Shown here piece by piece: positions 1 to 11,856 of a stretch of 64,000 nt of DNA; positions within the stretch are counted from its first letter, which is position 1, and each line of letters opens with the position of its first letter. The notes beneath the pieces are model-generated. The model worked only from the letters and a program-made list of their open reading frames with translations, searched no databases and was not told the DNA's origin. The stretch comes from Mansonella perstans (Eukaryota > Nematoda > Chromadorea > Rhabditida > Onchocercidae), in the NCBI GenBank assembly GCA_037074765.1, contig JBAMDO010000046.1:124001-188000 (forward strand), in the 5' to 3' direction. Made by a program: the position numbers and the translations under genes.

Positions 1-158
1 TGGGAAATAAACTTTGTTGTTGTGATCGCGCATAGGCAAGCATAACAGAAATGTGTAAATGCTTTGATCATTAATCTTAATGACTGATAGATGTTGTAAA
101 AGTTCTGGTGGATAAGCTAGTGTTTATCGATTGAAGTCTTTTTGCTGATTTCTAATGG

Positions 159-453
159 ATGGATTAGTTCAGACATTTATCAGTTGATATCAATTAACGG
201 ATTAGTTCGAAAATTTATCAGTTAATATCAATTAACGGATTAGTTCGAAAATTTATCAGTTGATATCAATTAACGGATTAGTTCGAAAATTTATCAGTTA
301 ATATCAATTAACGGATTAGTTCGAAAATTTATCAGTTAATATCAATTAACGGATTAGTTCGAAAATTTATCAGTTGGTATCAATTAACGGATTAGTTTGA
401 AAATTTATCAGTTGATATCAATTAACGGATTAGTTCGAAAATTTATCAGTTGA
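159..453. repeat. 38-bp tandem repeat (about 7.7 copies)
   Basis: A unit of 38 bases beginning GGATTAGTTCGAAAATTTAT is repeated head to tail nearly eight times. Copies differ mainly at one position (CAGTTGATATC or CAGTTAATATC), and the first copy is the most diverged. Each unit carries a TTCGAA palindrome. It is a local minisatellite in intergenic DNA; nothing suggests coding. Confidence 0.95.
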
Positions 454-1480
454 CGGACGATAAATTATCATAGCAACAATAGAGAAGAATAATACAAGAC
501 GAGCAAATCATATACTAAAATTTCTTTCAGCTGAATCTTATAGTATTTTTTTGAACTCCGTATGTACCAGAATATTGTTTAATCATAGAAGTTTATCGTA
601 GAAGTAAAAGTTTACGATCCAATGATTGGTACAGTCAGAGAGATGATTTATCATGTTACATCCTTGCCGATAATTTCCCACAGTAACATTTGAAATCCTT
701 TCTGATTTGCCGATTACCTCCAATTAACCTAGCTATTATTTGACCTCTGTGACTTGATCTCTATGCATATGCAATTATTCAGACAAAAATAATTGTTATG
801 TTACAAATTTCCTAATTATTTAAATTTAATCGGAGAAGTTTCTGTAATAAAGGAATCATAACAATTCTCTGTGCAACAAAATATTTCGTGTTTCACCGTA
901 GGAATAACAATTACCTAACACGAAATTATCATTCGAAGAAAACGGTTGAATTTGGAAAAAGAGCTAATTTGGGCAAACATTTTTGTTCTACCTTTGCTTA
1001 GGTATTTTGTAGTAAATTGAAGCTGAAAAATTAGTGTTGTATGTTGCAAGTGGAATGTGTAATTCCTCTTTTGAAAGTCTTTCTTTTTACCACTATTCTC
1101 TGAACAACAGAATATCTCTTTTCAGATTCATTAAGTATTTTACCATTTGTTGTATTTGTGCTTTGTGTTTCGTTTTCAGCTAAAATTCATATTGTGTGAA
1201 CGTTTTTCCAATTCTGTCTTAAGCGGGATTAAAGTAATTATTTATAAGACAAAAAGCATGTTCTGTTTAGAAAGAAAGTTAGGATTAAGCTTTCTTAGCA
1301 TTGGAAGCAATTTTGATTATCGAATTCATTATTTGAATTCAGCTTAACATCTATAACATATATTTCATCTGTGTACTGGTTGATAGGTTTTAAATCCGTG
1401 TAACCTGAAAGACAGCTTTCATTGTCATTTCTTTAAATTGCGATTCATAGACTGGCTCAGTTGGCTACTGTAGTATTTCA
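454..1480. other. Intergenic, no gene seen
   Basis: AT-rich DNA upstream of the phosphatase gene. No exon with flanking splice signals and no RNA gene was recognised. The short open frame at 1147-1347 is AT-driven and has no recognisable protein. Confidence 0.6.
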
Positions 1481-1486
1481 TTTCAG
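1481..1486 (+). promoter_or_regulatory. Candidate trans-splice acceptor before the phosphatase start
   Basis: TTTCAG after a T-rich run, 12 bases before the ATG at 1499. No upstream coding exon was found, so in a nematode this is the likely spliced-leader addition site. It is inferred from position only. Confidence 0.5.
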
Positions 1487-1498
1487 GTTAAGCAGAGA

Positions 1499-2901
1499 AT
1501 GTCAAACGCTGATTTTGAGAAGAAAAGTATCCTTTTTGTATGCTTAGGTAAGTTCACATTTTTGAACACTTCATGAGCATGCGTGCATTGCAGTTATAAG
1601 AGGTAGAGTTAAAGGCTGTATCGGGTGCCACTACTTTCTTTACATTAGGAACATAGTCATTTGACATTTTTGAAAAAGTGCAGGAAGATAGCTTTGTTTG
1701 CTTTAATTTGGTTACTGTGTCATATTTTGGGAAGATGGAGTAGGAGTACTGCCAACTCGTTACCACAATTAAGCTAAACTCCTAGTGCAGGCAATATTTG
1801 TCGATCACCGATGGCCGAAGGTATTTTCTTGGATCTTATTAGAAAGAAAGATCTTATGGAAAAATGGATTGTGGATAGTGCTGCAGTTAGCAATTTTCAT
1901 ATTGGTAAATCTCCGGATAAAAGAACAATGGCAACACTGGCTGGACATGGGATAACAGATTATAAGCATACAGTTCGACAAGTTTGTTTCAGTTTGTTTC
2001 ATTTTCTTCGCTTTTATTATTTTATTGTTTGGAGCATCGATGAAGATTAAGAAGGAGCTTGTGCTGAATGGATGGTTTTTCATGAATGAAATATCTCTTC
2101 CTGTATAACGCGAGAATTTTCAGGTGACTGACTCTGATTTCCAAGATTTCGACTATATATTTGTTATGGATCAGGAAAACTTTAGGTAGGTTCAGTACTT
2201 TTTGCTGAGAAAAAAGTGGTTTTATAGTTATGGAAAGCAATTATAATGTCTTAGAGAGCGGTGAGAAAAAGAAGGAAGAACGAAAGAGGTTCAGATTAAG
2301 AGAAATATTCAAAATTATATAGAAGGAAAATGTGCTTTGGTATTTTTTTTCTAACTCGTTTTTTGTTCTTTTTCTGAGATTCTCTGCAACACCAACTCTT
2401 TATGAAGAAGTTTTGTTAGAATTATGAAATTACTACATGTATGAGATTTTTTTTTCGAATTCACTTCTTTTCAGTAAAGGTAGAGGCAGATAATATAAAC
2501 GTTCTTCCCAAATTAATTTGGACAGCTATTTGTGCATTTTTATTATCGTTTATACTTCTCAGAGATCTGGTGGATTTACGAGGAAATGTAAAAAGCAAAG
2601 CAATTGTCGAATATTTAGGAAGATATGATCCGGAGGGCGTTTTGATCGTACCGGACCCTTTTTACAGTCGTGGGATGCAAATGTTTGAGAAGGTAATTTA
2701 TAAATTTCCCATCCTTAGTTCTATTTGTGCTTTTGTTATTGCATCGTCTTATTCATATGTCATCTATAACTTGGGTTTCAAGTTATATCAAATTCCACAT
2801 ATTTGCTGCAAAAGATATTGTGCCAATAAGTCGTTGATTGTTTTCAGGTTTACGAGCAGTGTTTAAGGTGTTGCCAAGCGTTTCTAGAAAAAAACTCATG
2901 A
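1499..2901 (+). CDS. ACP1: Low-molecular-weight protein tyrosine phosphatase (acid phosphatase 1 family)
   Basis: Cytosolic enzyme family that dephosphorylates phosphotyrosine through a phospho-cysteine intermediate. Five exons (1499-1547, 1791-1981, 2124-2185, 2563-2692, 2848-2901) join in phase to 161 residues, close to the usual ~157. The P-loop CLGNICRS is at residues 15-22, giving nucleophile Cys15 and Arg21; intron 1 splits the glycine codon of this loop. The catalytic acid is Asp132 in the VPDPFY loop, followed by the paired tyrosines expected in this family. The conserved C-terminal cysteine-rich helix (CLRCCQAFLE) ends the protein. The start was chosen because it follows a strong acceptor by 12 bases and gives the normal short N-terminus. 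The neighbour downstream on the same strand is PTRHD1. Family assignment is secure; the substrate is unknown. Confidence 0.95.
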
Positions 2902-3730
2902 TCTGATGACTTAAAGCTCTAAAAAATCGTCTAGTTTTTTGTTTTTGCACTTAATTTGTGTGATTTTCATATATTATCCGGATAATCAGGATAATTTGTG
3001 TGATTTGTGAATATCTGTGAATATTGTGAATTATCGTGAATGAATGAATAGTGTGAATACATAGACAATTTGTGAATTATCCGGATAATTTGTTTGATTT
3101 TCATATATTGTCCGTATTTGCACAACGTTGATGTATATTTTGGATTTTCGACAATTTTTTGCGAGACTCATTTATGGAAATTTTTTGAAATGAAAGGATG
3201 TAGGCGAAAAAGTATTTGTTGGTTATCTGAGTATAATCAAATACATGCATATATAAAATCAGAAAATCTTGAGAAAAAAATTTTCATTTAAGGTTTCGAA
3301 TGCATAATTGATGTTTTTAAGGATCTTTTGTCAGACATAGACATATGGTTTATGTTACCGTCCAATTCATTGTTTCTTTCGCATTGTTGCCTTGTTTTTG
3401 ATTGCTGTTTTCTTTTATTCCAGTAAATTTTTCGCTCAATTTCTGATACTTGATATATCTCTTAGTTAATTTTACATATCGGATTATCGGATTCACGGCC
3501 AGAGAATATGACCTGAATTGGGAGCTAGCTATCCAGCAAGATATTAGAGGAAAGACCTTCTAGTGACAATTACTCATGATCAATAGTTTGCAAAGTTTGG
3601 AATTTCAAAGGATTTGAAAGAGTATGAAAAGTAAAGATGTCGGAGTACTGAACTTACCTGGGAAAAGTATTAACACATACAATTCATATCATTTGAGAAA
3701 TTAGTGGAAACGAATTGCCGAATGGGTTAT
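2902..3730. other. Intergenic with duplicated palindrome and GTGAAT-rich low complexity
   Basis: Between the phosphatase and PTRHD1. A 14-base perfect palindrome ATTATCCGGATAAT occurs at 2973-2986 and again at 3076-3089. Each lies next to a copy of a near-identical segment resembling GTGATTTTCATATATT. The 3000-3075 interval is built of degenerate GTGAAT units. No coding exon was seen. Confidence 0.7.
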
Positions 3731-3736
3731 TTGCAG
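3731..3736 (+). promoter_or_regulatory. Candidate trans-splice acceptor before PTRHD1
   Basis: TTGCAG ending three bases before the ATG at 3740. It could instead be a cis acceptor for an unseen 5' exon, but no upstream exon was found. Trans-splicing here would exclude the alternative in-frame ATG at 3704. Confidence 0.45.
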
Positions 3737-3739
3737 GAA

Positions 3740-4343
3740 ATGCCTGGGTTCGATTCACGGATAATGTATCTGATAATGAGATCTGATCTTCTCACTGATT
3801 TGAAATGGTCGGTCGGTGCAATTGCAACACAAGCTGCTCATGCGGCAACTGCTTGCATATGGACATTTCGTGAGGATAGTGAAGTAATAGAATACATGAA
3901 GGGAATCTCTCATTTGAGAAAAGTAACACTAAAGGTAACATTTTTGTTTTATCAAAATAATGATGTGTGCAGTTGAAAGATGAGCTTATATTTGACTCTT
4001 AGTAATCATTGTTCGATATCGTACTTAGTAGCATATAGAATACTCTCTTTTCTTTCATCTATTTAATCATTGTTTTATGCTGTCGAAGTTTTCCCAGTTT
4101 ACTTTTTCGTTATGCCATATGTGAACACAAAGAAAGTCTGGAAGTATAGATTTCAAACATTGAATAAATTTAGTTTTATAGGTACCGAACGAAAGTGAAT
4201 TGCGAAATGTCGAGAAAAGGCTGCTGGACAGTAATGTTGATTATTATTTATGGACGGAAGACAATATGGCTGTGTGCATTGCACTTAAACCGCAATTTAA
4301 AAGTTTTATCGAAAATCATGTGAAACATTTGAAACTTTTTTAA
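3740..4343 (+). CDS. ptrhd1: PTRHD1-type peptidyl-tRNA hydrolase 2 domain protein
   Basis: Two exons (3740-3934 and 4182-4343) give 118 residues; human PTRHD1 is somewhat longer. The protein opens with a PTH2-like strand (MYLIMRSDLL), then the WSVGAIATQAAHAATAC helix with the Gln and His positions typical of the Pth2 fold. Exon 2 carries LWTEDNMAVCIALKP, matching the PTRHD1 C-terminal block. The Pth2 fold recycles peptidyl-tRNA, but PTRHD1 members are divergent and hydrolase activity should not be assumed. An in-frame ATG at 3704 would add 12 residues; I prefer 3740 because a TTGCAG acceptor lies just before it. The same-strand phosphatase gene ends 0.8 kb upstream, too far for a typical tight operon. 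Confidence 0.9.
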
Positions 4344-6075
4344 GTGAAGTGCTTAACTGTGCAATTAACCATATCATATTGCGTTGGTCATAACGATGTT
4401 GCATTGATTGAATGTTTCCATGAAATTATTAAGGTATAACATACTTTTTAGGCAAATTTATTCCTTTTGTTTTAATTGAAGATTTAACTTTTCGTTACGA
4501 ACACAGTAAAGAATTGTTCTGCTCCACTTAATTTTCTGGTCTTCTACACAGAAGCATGTTTGCTTCCACTATTCACTTCGCAGATGATAAGCTTTGCATG
4601 TTTCTTCAATTCACATCACCGACAGTACGGGAAATCCTCACTTATTAACAGATGTGCCTACGCTTAATTTAAACAGCATGGTGTTAAAATCCGTATATTA
4701 TTTATTCATTCATTGCCCAGTTGTGACATAGCCTCAACTGATTTTTCCTTCAGTTTCTTTTTTTTTTTAATGTCTTTAGTCAGCTATTCTCTATTGAAAA
4801 ATGTTGTACCGATCATCCTGAAAACTTGGAGAAACAATCCTTTGCTGGCTTTGTTTCACAGTCCTAAGCTTATAGTAGTAAAGTACCTTCAGTAACTTCA
4901 GTAATATTCAGTAATTTCCGTAATTCAAAGGAATCATTCTTTAATCTCACTGTGCAATAAGGACGAATTTTTGATGTTTTATGACCTCTTTCCAGTGTGT
5001 GATAAATTTAATAAATAATTTGTGCTTCTGTTGTTTTCTTTCCAATCGTCAGAGTTTCAGTGAATTAAAAACAAAATCTTCATTTTGTTGGCTATTAATT
5101 AACAGGTGTTAACGATTCGGTTCAAGCCAGCCACTTGTTAGTTTTTATATTCTAGCACGGTTGTCATTGTTATTGCTTACTTTACCTTTCCATTATTTTT
5201 ATCTTCGATACTTCTTTCGGTAAAAACTATTAGGCATCAATATCGAGAAAAAGATCCACAATTTCTGGATAAAGCTGATTCTTTTTTTTTACACGGCTTA
5301 TTTGACAGATTTCCTTCGTGGTTTGTCTTAGAAATAATAATACAATAGTCCTTTACAAAACATGTTTTAAAATACAAGAAACAGAATAGTACTAGAAGTG
5401 CTACTATACACTCTATTCCTTCCTGACTTAATAAAACAAAATACGATTTATAAATGAAGCGGAAGAAGAAATTCCCTCCCAAAAAAAAGAATTCAGGACT
5501 AGTTTTTTTTTTAAGATTAAAAGCAAGTTAGCTCCATTTGTAAATCCATTTAGAAATCCGGTAAAACATAATTTAGTCTACCTTGGGAATTCTTATAGTT
5601 TGCACCTATTAGAAACAGTGAAGTAGCACATATTCGAGAACAAAGTTGCACATAATATATCACAATATTCAAATTGAGCATTTTAAACATTATTATGGTT
5701 TCAGCGGACTTTCTATGGAAAGGAATAAATTATCAAATTCTTTTCGAACTTGCAGTTTTATGTCTCGAAAATAGCAAAAATTCGTATCTGAACATATATA
5801 TATATATATATTTGATGGTATTGTTTTTCTCTATTATTGAAAACGGGATGCATGAAAAAGATTGAAATGAGAAATATTTGAAGTGGCAGTAGGGAGTGAC
5901 GTGACGTGGCAGAAAGCGACGTCAAGATCAAATTTTTATTGGGAAAAAATGCAAGACATAAACATGCCTGAACTTGCAAAAGTTCTGAAATTCGGGAAAA
6001 ACAAATCCCAATATTTCGTGTGAATAAATTAACGGCTAGTTTAAAATAAAGGATAATAAAGGAAAAAAAGATAAG
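4344..6075. other. Intergenic between convergent genes
   Basis: Separates PTRHD1 (plus) from the activin-receptor-like gene (minus), so it holds both 3' ends. A TA dinucleotide run lies near 5793-5811. TTTATT at about 5933 reads AATAAA on the minus strand and may be the poly-A signal of the minus gene. The short frames at 4713, 5237, 5674 and 5758 are AT-rich and show no protein signature. Confidence 0.6.
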
Positions 6076-7954
6076 TTAACATAGGTGGCAGTAATAATTG
6101 AAGGCAACAACGACCACGGTGGCTGCTCCAACTGCTAATGGTACACCAACAAGAAGTACTGTGAGGAAAGTTGTACGAGTGGATAATGGAGCATCTGCTT
6201 CCGGATGTAACGGATTTGAATCCATGCTGAAATCGGCATAAACGTTAGATTCCAAAATTAGAATGAAATTCCTAAATTAAAATGTACTGCTGATTGTAAA
6301 CAAAGACGATAATCTTACAATTCTAAATAACTTGTTAAAGATATGCGCGAGAAACTTGCTGTAAATAAGTTTTATTTTTTGTTTTCAAAAGTTCTCATAC
6401 ATCTGAAGTATAAGTGCGCAGCACTTAGTCGAACATGTTCATATTGATATTGTGCTCTCATTACTCTCTCATCAATTTCATTAACATCGCTAGTATTCGG
6501 TCATTTAATTTTTGGATGTTCTCTACATAGAGGAAAAAATTATAAGACATGAAGCATTTAGTTGGTTACCTGTATATACGACTAAAAATAAGGGAATCAC
6601 CACTGGCTGCTTCATCTTGACGCTTGGTATTACTCCTGAGATATGAAAATGTATTGCACAAAGGTTTATCACAAGCGCACAAATCAAGCCATCTGAAGAT
6701 AACTGCAGCTATAAAGTTTTCTAAATTTAAGGAATAAAGAAAATTGTAGGCTTGTAAGTTGTTCGTAACATATATCATTCTGATTTTTGTGAAATCTAAA
6801 CTGATGTTTTTGTATCGACAAAGCGACAATCATACTACAGTGTCACAATTTCCGAAAGCCCTAAGTAAGCCGAAATGAGATTTCAATATCCTAAAGTATT
6901 AAACAACCGTAATCGCCATTAAAATTACATAAACTATGAAAATGGGTAATATAGTAATGAATGAACATTTGGTATACAATCTTTTACAGCATGAATATCT
7001 TGTTGATAAAAATAGCTCGACCGTATCCGCTAGACAACCATAGAGTAACAACAGGGGAAGACATACTATGATGTCAACTCAATTCTAATATCTTATTGAT
7101 AGAAATAAGGCGCTAATGCGCAGAAAACTTAAGTTAAATGCAACAAAAGTAGCTAGAGAAAAGTATAGTCCAAATCCAAATGAATGCTGTCAAAAGCGAT
7201 AAAGTTTCTGGAATATGAATTCATGGAAAAACAATGTACTTGTTTTATTCTTTGCAGCACACTAAATATATGAATATCAGACAGTTCAAGAGTTCCCTCA
7301 GGACTACATTTAAAAAAAGCATTTTAGCACTGAACTGAATGTACTATCCAGTTTTGGCAGCGGAACTTTGAACTATATAATTCAAAATAATGCAGCATTT
7401 AACGCCTGCGAAAAATCACTCAATAGTATTTGGATGTAGAAGGCTCATTTCGAGCCTGCAATGCGGTTAATCCGTAATCTTTAGCAGTTCTTAACAGTTC
7501 AATCTTTCGGTATGAATAATGCCTTTTTTGATTTACATGCTTTCATGACTAGAATAATCTTTGTTCAACAATATTACCAATCAAAATGGGGAATTTATGC
7601 ATAATCTCAATATTTACACTGAGGTTTGCAGTGATTAGCAATATTATACCTTTCCCTATGAACGTTTCATAGATATTTCTGCATTTTTGCTTTGCGTTCC
7701 ATACATTCAAATTATGTGAAGAAGAGTGAAGTAAGAAAACAAACAGACCTTCCGACATTTCTTCTGCAGCCAATCATTTCAGTGCCGCATGTTCGAATAA
7801 CTGAATTGGAACTTTTGAGTATTCCGACTAAGCATATAGTACTTTCACATACACCATATGGTACACAATGATCGTCTGTACAGTAACATTTCACTGCACA
7901 GACAACAGCTGTTGAAATTAGAAGCATCCATGCGAAGATCGATGGAAGGTGCAT
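6076..7954 (-). CDS. Small type I membrane protein with activin-receptor-like cysteine-rich ectodomain
   Basis: Three exons read in order 7954-7749, 6692-6570 and 6226-6076 give 159 residues with all phases consistent. Residues 1-20 look like a signal peptide (MHLPSIFAWMLLISTAVVCA). The ectodomain has ten cysteines (23, 25, 30, 36, 41, 56, 62, 74, 76, 81). It opens CYCTDDHC and closes CACDKPLCN, the pattern of the three-finger ligand-binding domain of TGF-beta/BMP type I receptors and nematode Activin_recp/ET-module proteins. A basic, polar stalk (residues 85-127) leads to one membrane helix (about 128-152) and a tail of seven residues, NYYCHLC. There is no kinase domain. Known kinase-less relatives can act as decoys or GPI/membrane-bound modulators; a decoy role here is inference. 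A Ly6/uPAR-type three-finger protein is the main alternative. Confidence 0.8.
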
Positions 7955-8319
7955 AACGCATCCGTAGACCGCTTCAGCGGAAGAATTCTGTGTTGCTTAC
8001 GTTTCGGTCTGTCGTTTCAATCTGCATTCAAAAAAAATTTCAGTTAAAATCACCAAAAATAATCAGTTATTAGTCACTTTCACAGTTTATCTATGCTGTT
8101 TCTCTGAATGACTCAATTTTCTGTCAGCAGCTAATTCCGTTGGAACATCAACATGGATGTGACTGAAATTACACATTGCTCAATTTTAAATCCTCATCAA
8201 AAGCAATTAATTGGTTCCAAATCATCTTTGTCTTTCGTGTACTCCAAAAAATTTCCATTAGGTTAAACATTTCTCCTTAACCCTAAGAAATTTTCGGGGT
8301 GCTTGAATCTTTATTTACC

Positions 8320-8365
8320 CTATACATTTGAATTTGTATGGCCTATACATTTGAGTTTGTATGGC
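8320..8365. repeat. 23-bp tandem duplication
   Basis: CTATACATTTGAATTTGTAT plus GGC is immediately followed by a copy with one A-to-G change. Two copies only. Confidence 0.85.
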
Positions 8366-9514
8366 CTCAGAAGCATGCAGAAATCAAAACGCATTAGATA
8401 TGGAATTAAATTTCTCATTTTCAGAATGCTTTGAACCAAATCAACCCTAATGTTTTGTTCTTCTTGAAGTGACGGATAATTGTACAATAAGATCGTTGCG
8501 TAACTGAGGACTTCAGTTTGGGAATTTAGAGCTTTAATGATTCATTATTTTAGAGAACTTTTATCATCCGAGCATGAATATCACAAAATTAAGGTTATGT
8601 TAAGTCTCAAAAGAATGAAGTGGTGGGGAATATTGTATCAGTTTAAGCAACTGGAATCCAAAAGCATGTTGTCTCCTTATGTTGATTTACAAAGTAGTTC
8701 AATAATGACCTGTACAGTGTGAATTACGGAAATTCTGTGAATCCGATGTAAAGTTGAAAGTGAATTTGACTAATCGACTTAGAATTTTTCATTTGTAGAT
8801 ACAATAAAATTAGAGTCTTGAGAAATACAAAGAAAATAAAGAGTTTAAGAAAAATCTGCATTACCATAGAATAAACTAAAGATACTAAAACCAAAGCATT
8901 AAAGGAATTTGGGGATTCACTAAAAAAATATTGAAGCACGGACAGAAATGAGAAAAGCGTGGTTGTAGTAGAATCAAGGATTAGTTAGACGAATAAAGGA
9001 TGAAGGAGAAAAGGAAGCAGAAAATTGGAAAAAGTCCTTTAGGAGTTACAACTTTACTTGCTCAGCTAATTTTCCTAAAACGGTTTGGTTCTGTTTTGAA
9101 AAACTTTCTTCGATAAAGTGACATTAAAGAAGTGCAAATATGATTGAAAGTTTTCCTTAAAGTTTCGTCATGTTCCTGTAAGAGAAACGATGCATTCTAA
9201 CTTCGATATCTGTGTTGAATTACTACTTCAAATTCACTACTCTTAGCATTGTATTCCTCTGGGCACAAACTCTTAAAGTTTTAACTCTGAATTGACGAAA
9301 GAATGACAGAGCAATTTAAAAAATATGAAAATTCGCTATAGTTTTCTGAAATGAATGACGAAATATATGCGTAAAAGTAATTTCCTTCACTTCAATTAAA
9401 TAAGACTGCCAAAAGTGATTTCGGTCTCACATAAAATTTTTTGAATAGTTTTTGAAAATAAGCTTGAATGTTTTTTCAGTATTTTTATTAGAGGATTGTT
9501 ACAAATTAGAATTT

Positions 9515-9520
<6 letters not shown>

Positions 9521-9550
<30 letters not shown>
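9521..9550. repeat. Poly-A tract (30 A)
   Basis: Uninterrupted run of 30 A residues in gene-free DNA. No adjacent retroposed sequence was recognised. Confidence 0.95.
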
Positions 9551-9551
<1 letters not shown>

Positions 9552-11837
9552 CAGTTATCTTTGAATCTACAGTCAGTTAAGCAAATTGATGAAATGGGAA
9601 ATTTTCACATTCGAACAACTTTTAAAAGCATGCAAGTTATGACACTAAATTTCGAGCAATAAATGAATTTTTATTGTTACTTGTCGCTGACTGCTTTGCT
9701 GATTTCTTCGAAAGTAATTAACCAACGATTCCTTCAATACTCTTTTGCTTGAGCAAAGTGAGGACAGTATAAACTTCTGATTCATCTTTGCGTGTCTTTT
9801 ATTTTTTCGTTGTCTCAAGGTAAATTGTTATGAGTGGGAAAAAACAAAAAAACGAAAAAAGTATTTCAGATTAACAGAGAGCTTAGAATAATAATATTCT
9901 TTTACTTCTTACTAAGAATTGCTTAGATTTAGAATCAAGCATCATTTCTTAACCGGGCTGCCATTATCTGTGTAAATATACACTGATTACTGATATGTAG
10001 ACTCATTCGTGCATGCCTGCTAAAAAGAACTGCAGAAATTACTCTTGCACTAATACAAAATCAGCTAAATTGAAATAAATCAGTTTAAATTAAGAGAATT
10101 ATAAAAAATAATAAAAGCATGATGCCTTTGGGAACAAGATAAAAACTTAAAACTTCAAGGGGTTTTGTAATAAAGCCAACAAAGAGAAACTTTTCAAATA
10201 TTGTCAGACTGTTTTCGTATAAAATCGACGACTCTTTGGGAAATAAATTTGAGTATTCTTTTTTTTAACAACTCAGAAAATGCTTTTTTCTTTTTTTCAC
10301 TTGTTTCTTTTTTCAAAATAATATAATAGGACGTATATAAAAGCAGTCTTACTAGTCAGTATGGTTTTCTTTGTAAAATCATTCATTTTCCTTGCTAATG
10401 TTCACAACCGTTATCGAAGCGGGTAGCAAATCTCGGCTGACAATGTTTCCATACCAGTGGATCTCTTTTTTAAATTTGCTTATTTTACCGAAATTATTTC
10501 TAAAGTTTGCAGAAGTTTGGAATCAATTCATTTGAAGCGTCATAGAGAAAAACTATGTGATATACCTATTAATTTATTTATTAACAGCAATTGAAATTCA
10601 ACTCGTGTATTTTCCATATTAAAACTGCAGCGGTGACAAATGGATTTGGCGAATCAAAATGCCGACTTTCATTTTAACGTTATCTCATTAAAAATTTAAT
10701 TTGCAGAACTTGATTGCATCAAAAATATCAAATCAAATATCAATGACCAACAAAACATAAAACGTTCCAGAGTAACATTAACACAAAAAGCTGCATTTTC
10801 TTTTTATATGACACTAATTTTGATGTAAGTAACACATGGCACACGCATCTACAAGATTTAACTTTGGCTAGTTTTTAGAATGATTTAATAGGCCAAAAAG
10901 AAGGGAGAGAAAAAGAAATGAAGGAAAGTGAGCAGATTAATTGAATTAAGTGCTGGTCTACACGGACATTGCTTTGATGCAAAGGGTGAGAAAAGTGATC
11001 GAGATTTTTCTTTGCTTGATCTATGAATGGACAACAACAAAAGGAAGAAATAACGAAAAAAAATCGCGCTTTGCAAAATATTGTTTGTTGCCGCGTGCTC
11101 AGAATAGGCCTAAGAGCGTAGAAGAGAAAGCCTGAGCACTCATCCCGTACTACTCATTGATTTCCCGTTGTGTAAAATGATGTCTTTTTTATCTGAAGAG
11201 CCAACAAAGCCTTTAAAGCAAGATCAAGACGCAGCCGACATTACTTACGGATCTTTTGCCAGTTATAAAGCTATGTACCCTTCGTCAAGCATCTATTCAC
11301 AAAGCTTCATTTCACTTTTATATCACTATAACTGTCACTTCTTACATAAATTCACAATTCATACTCGAAAATCTGAAACAGAGCTTCAAAGATCATTTTG
11401 GTTCTCATTTTGAGAGGTTGCTGCTGTTAATTTTGTAGAACTATATTTTGGTTCTCTCAAAGAGAGTATCAAAATATATCAAATGTTCATGTCGCATGTG
11501 AGAGAATATTCGTGAAATTAGCACTACGCTTATCTCTTGCATCTCCTCTTATCGCCGTTCTCTTGCTGTTCACTACATGTTCTTATCATTTCAAAAAACA
11601 TAAGTTGGTAGTAATGGGAAGATGTGAGCTACTGTAGTTAAACTTAAAAGTTCCAATCGACAGAACTTTTAATTTCGAAAAGCTGAAGATATAATGAATA
11701 CCGAGTTATACTAGAGTTGGAAAAGATGAACATTTTGTTATGTTCATTATGAGTCCAAAGCCGGATTTATCACAGTTTTTATCAACAAAGAACCTTCCTT
11801 GTACTTATTATCTTTTTCAGTAAATAAATCACGATTC

Positions 11838-11856
11838 AAAAAAAAAAAAAAAAAAA
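11838..11856. repeat. Poly-A tract (19 A)
   Basis: Uninterrupted run of about 19 A residues in gene-free DNA, about 400 bases downstream of the weak frame at 11168. Confidence 0.9.
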
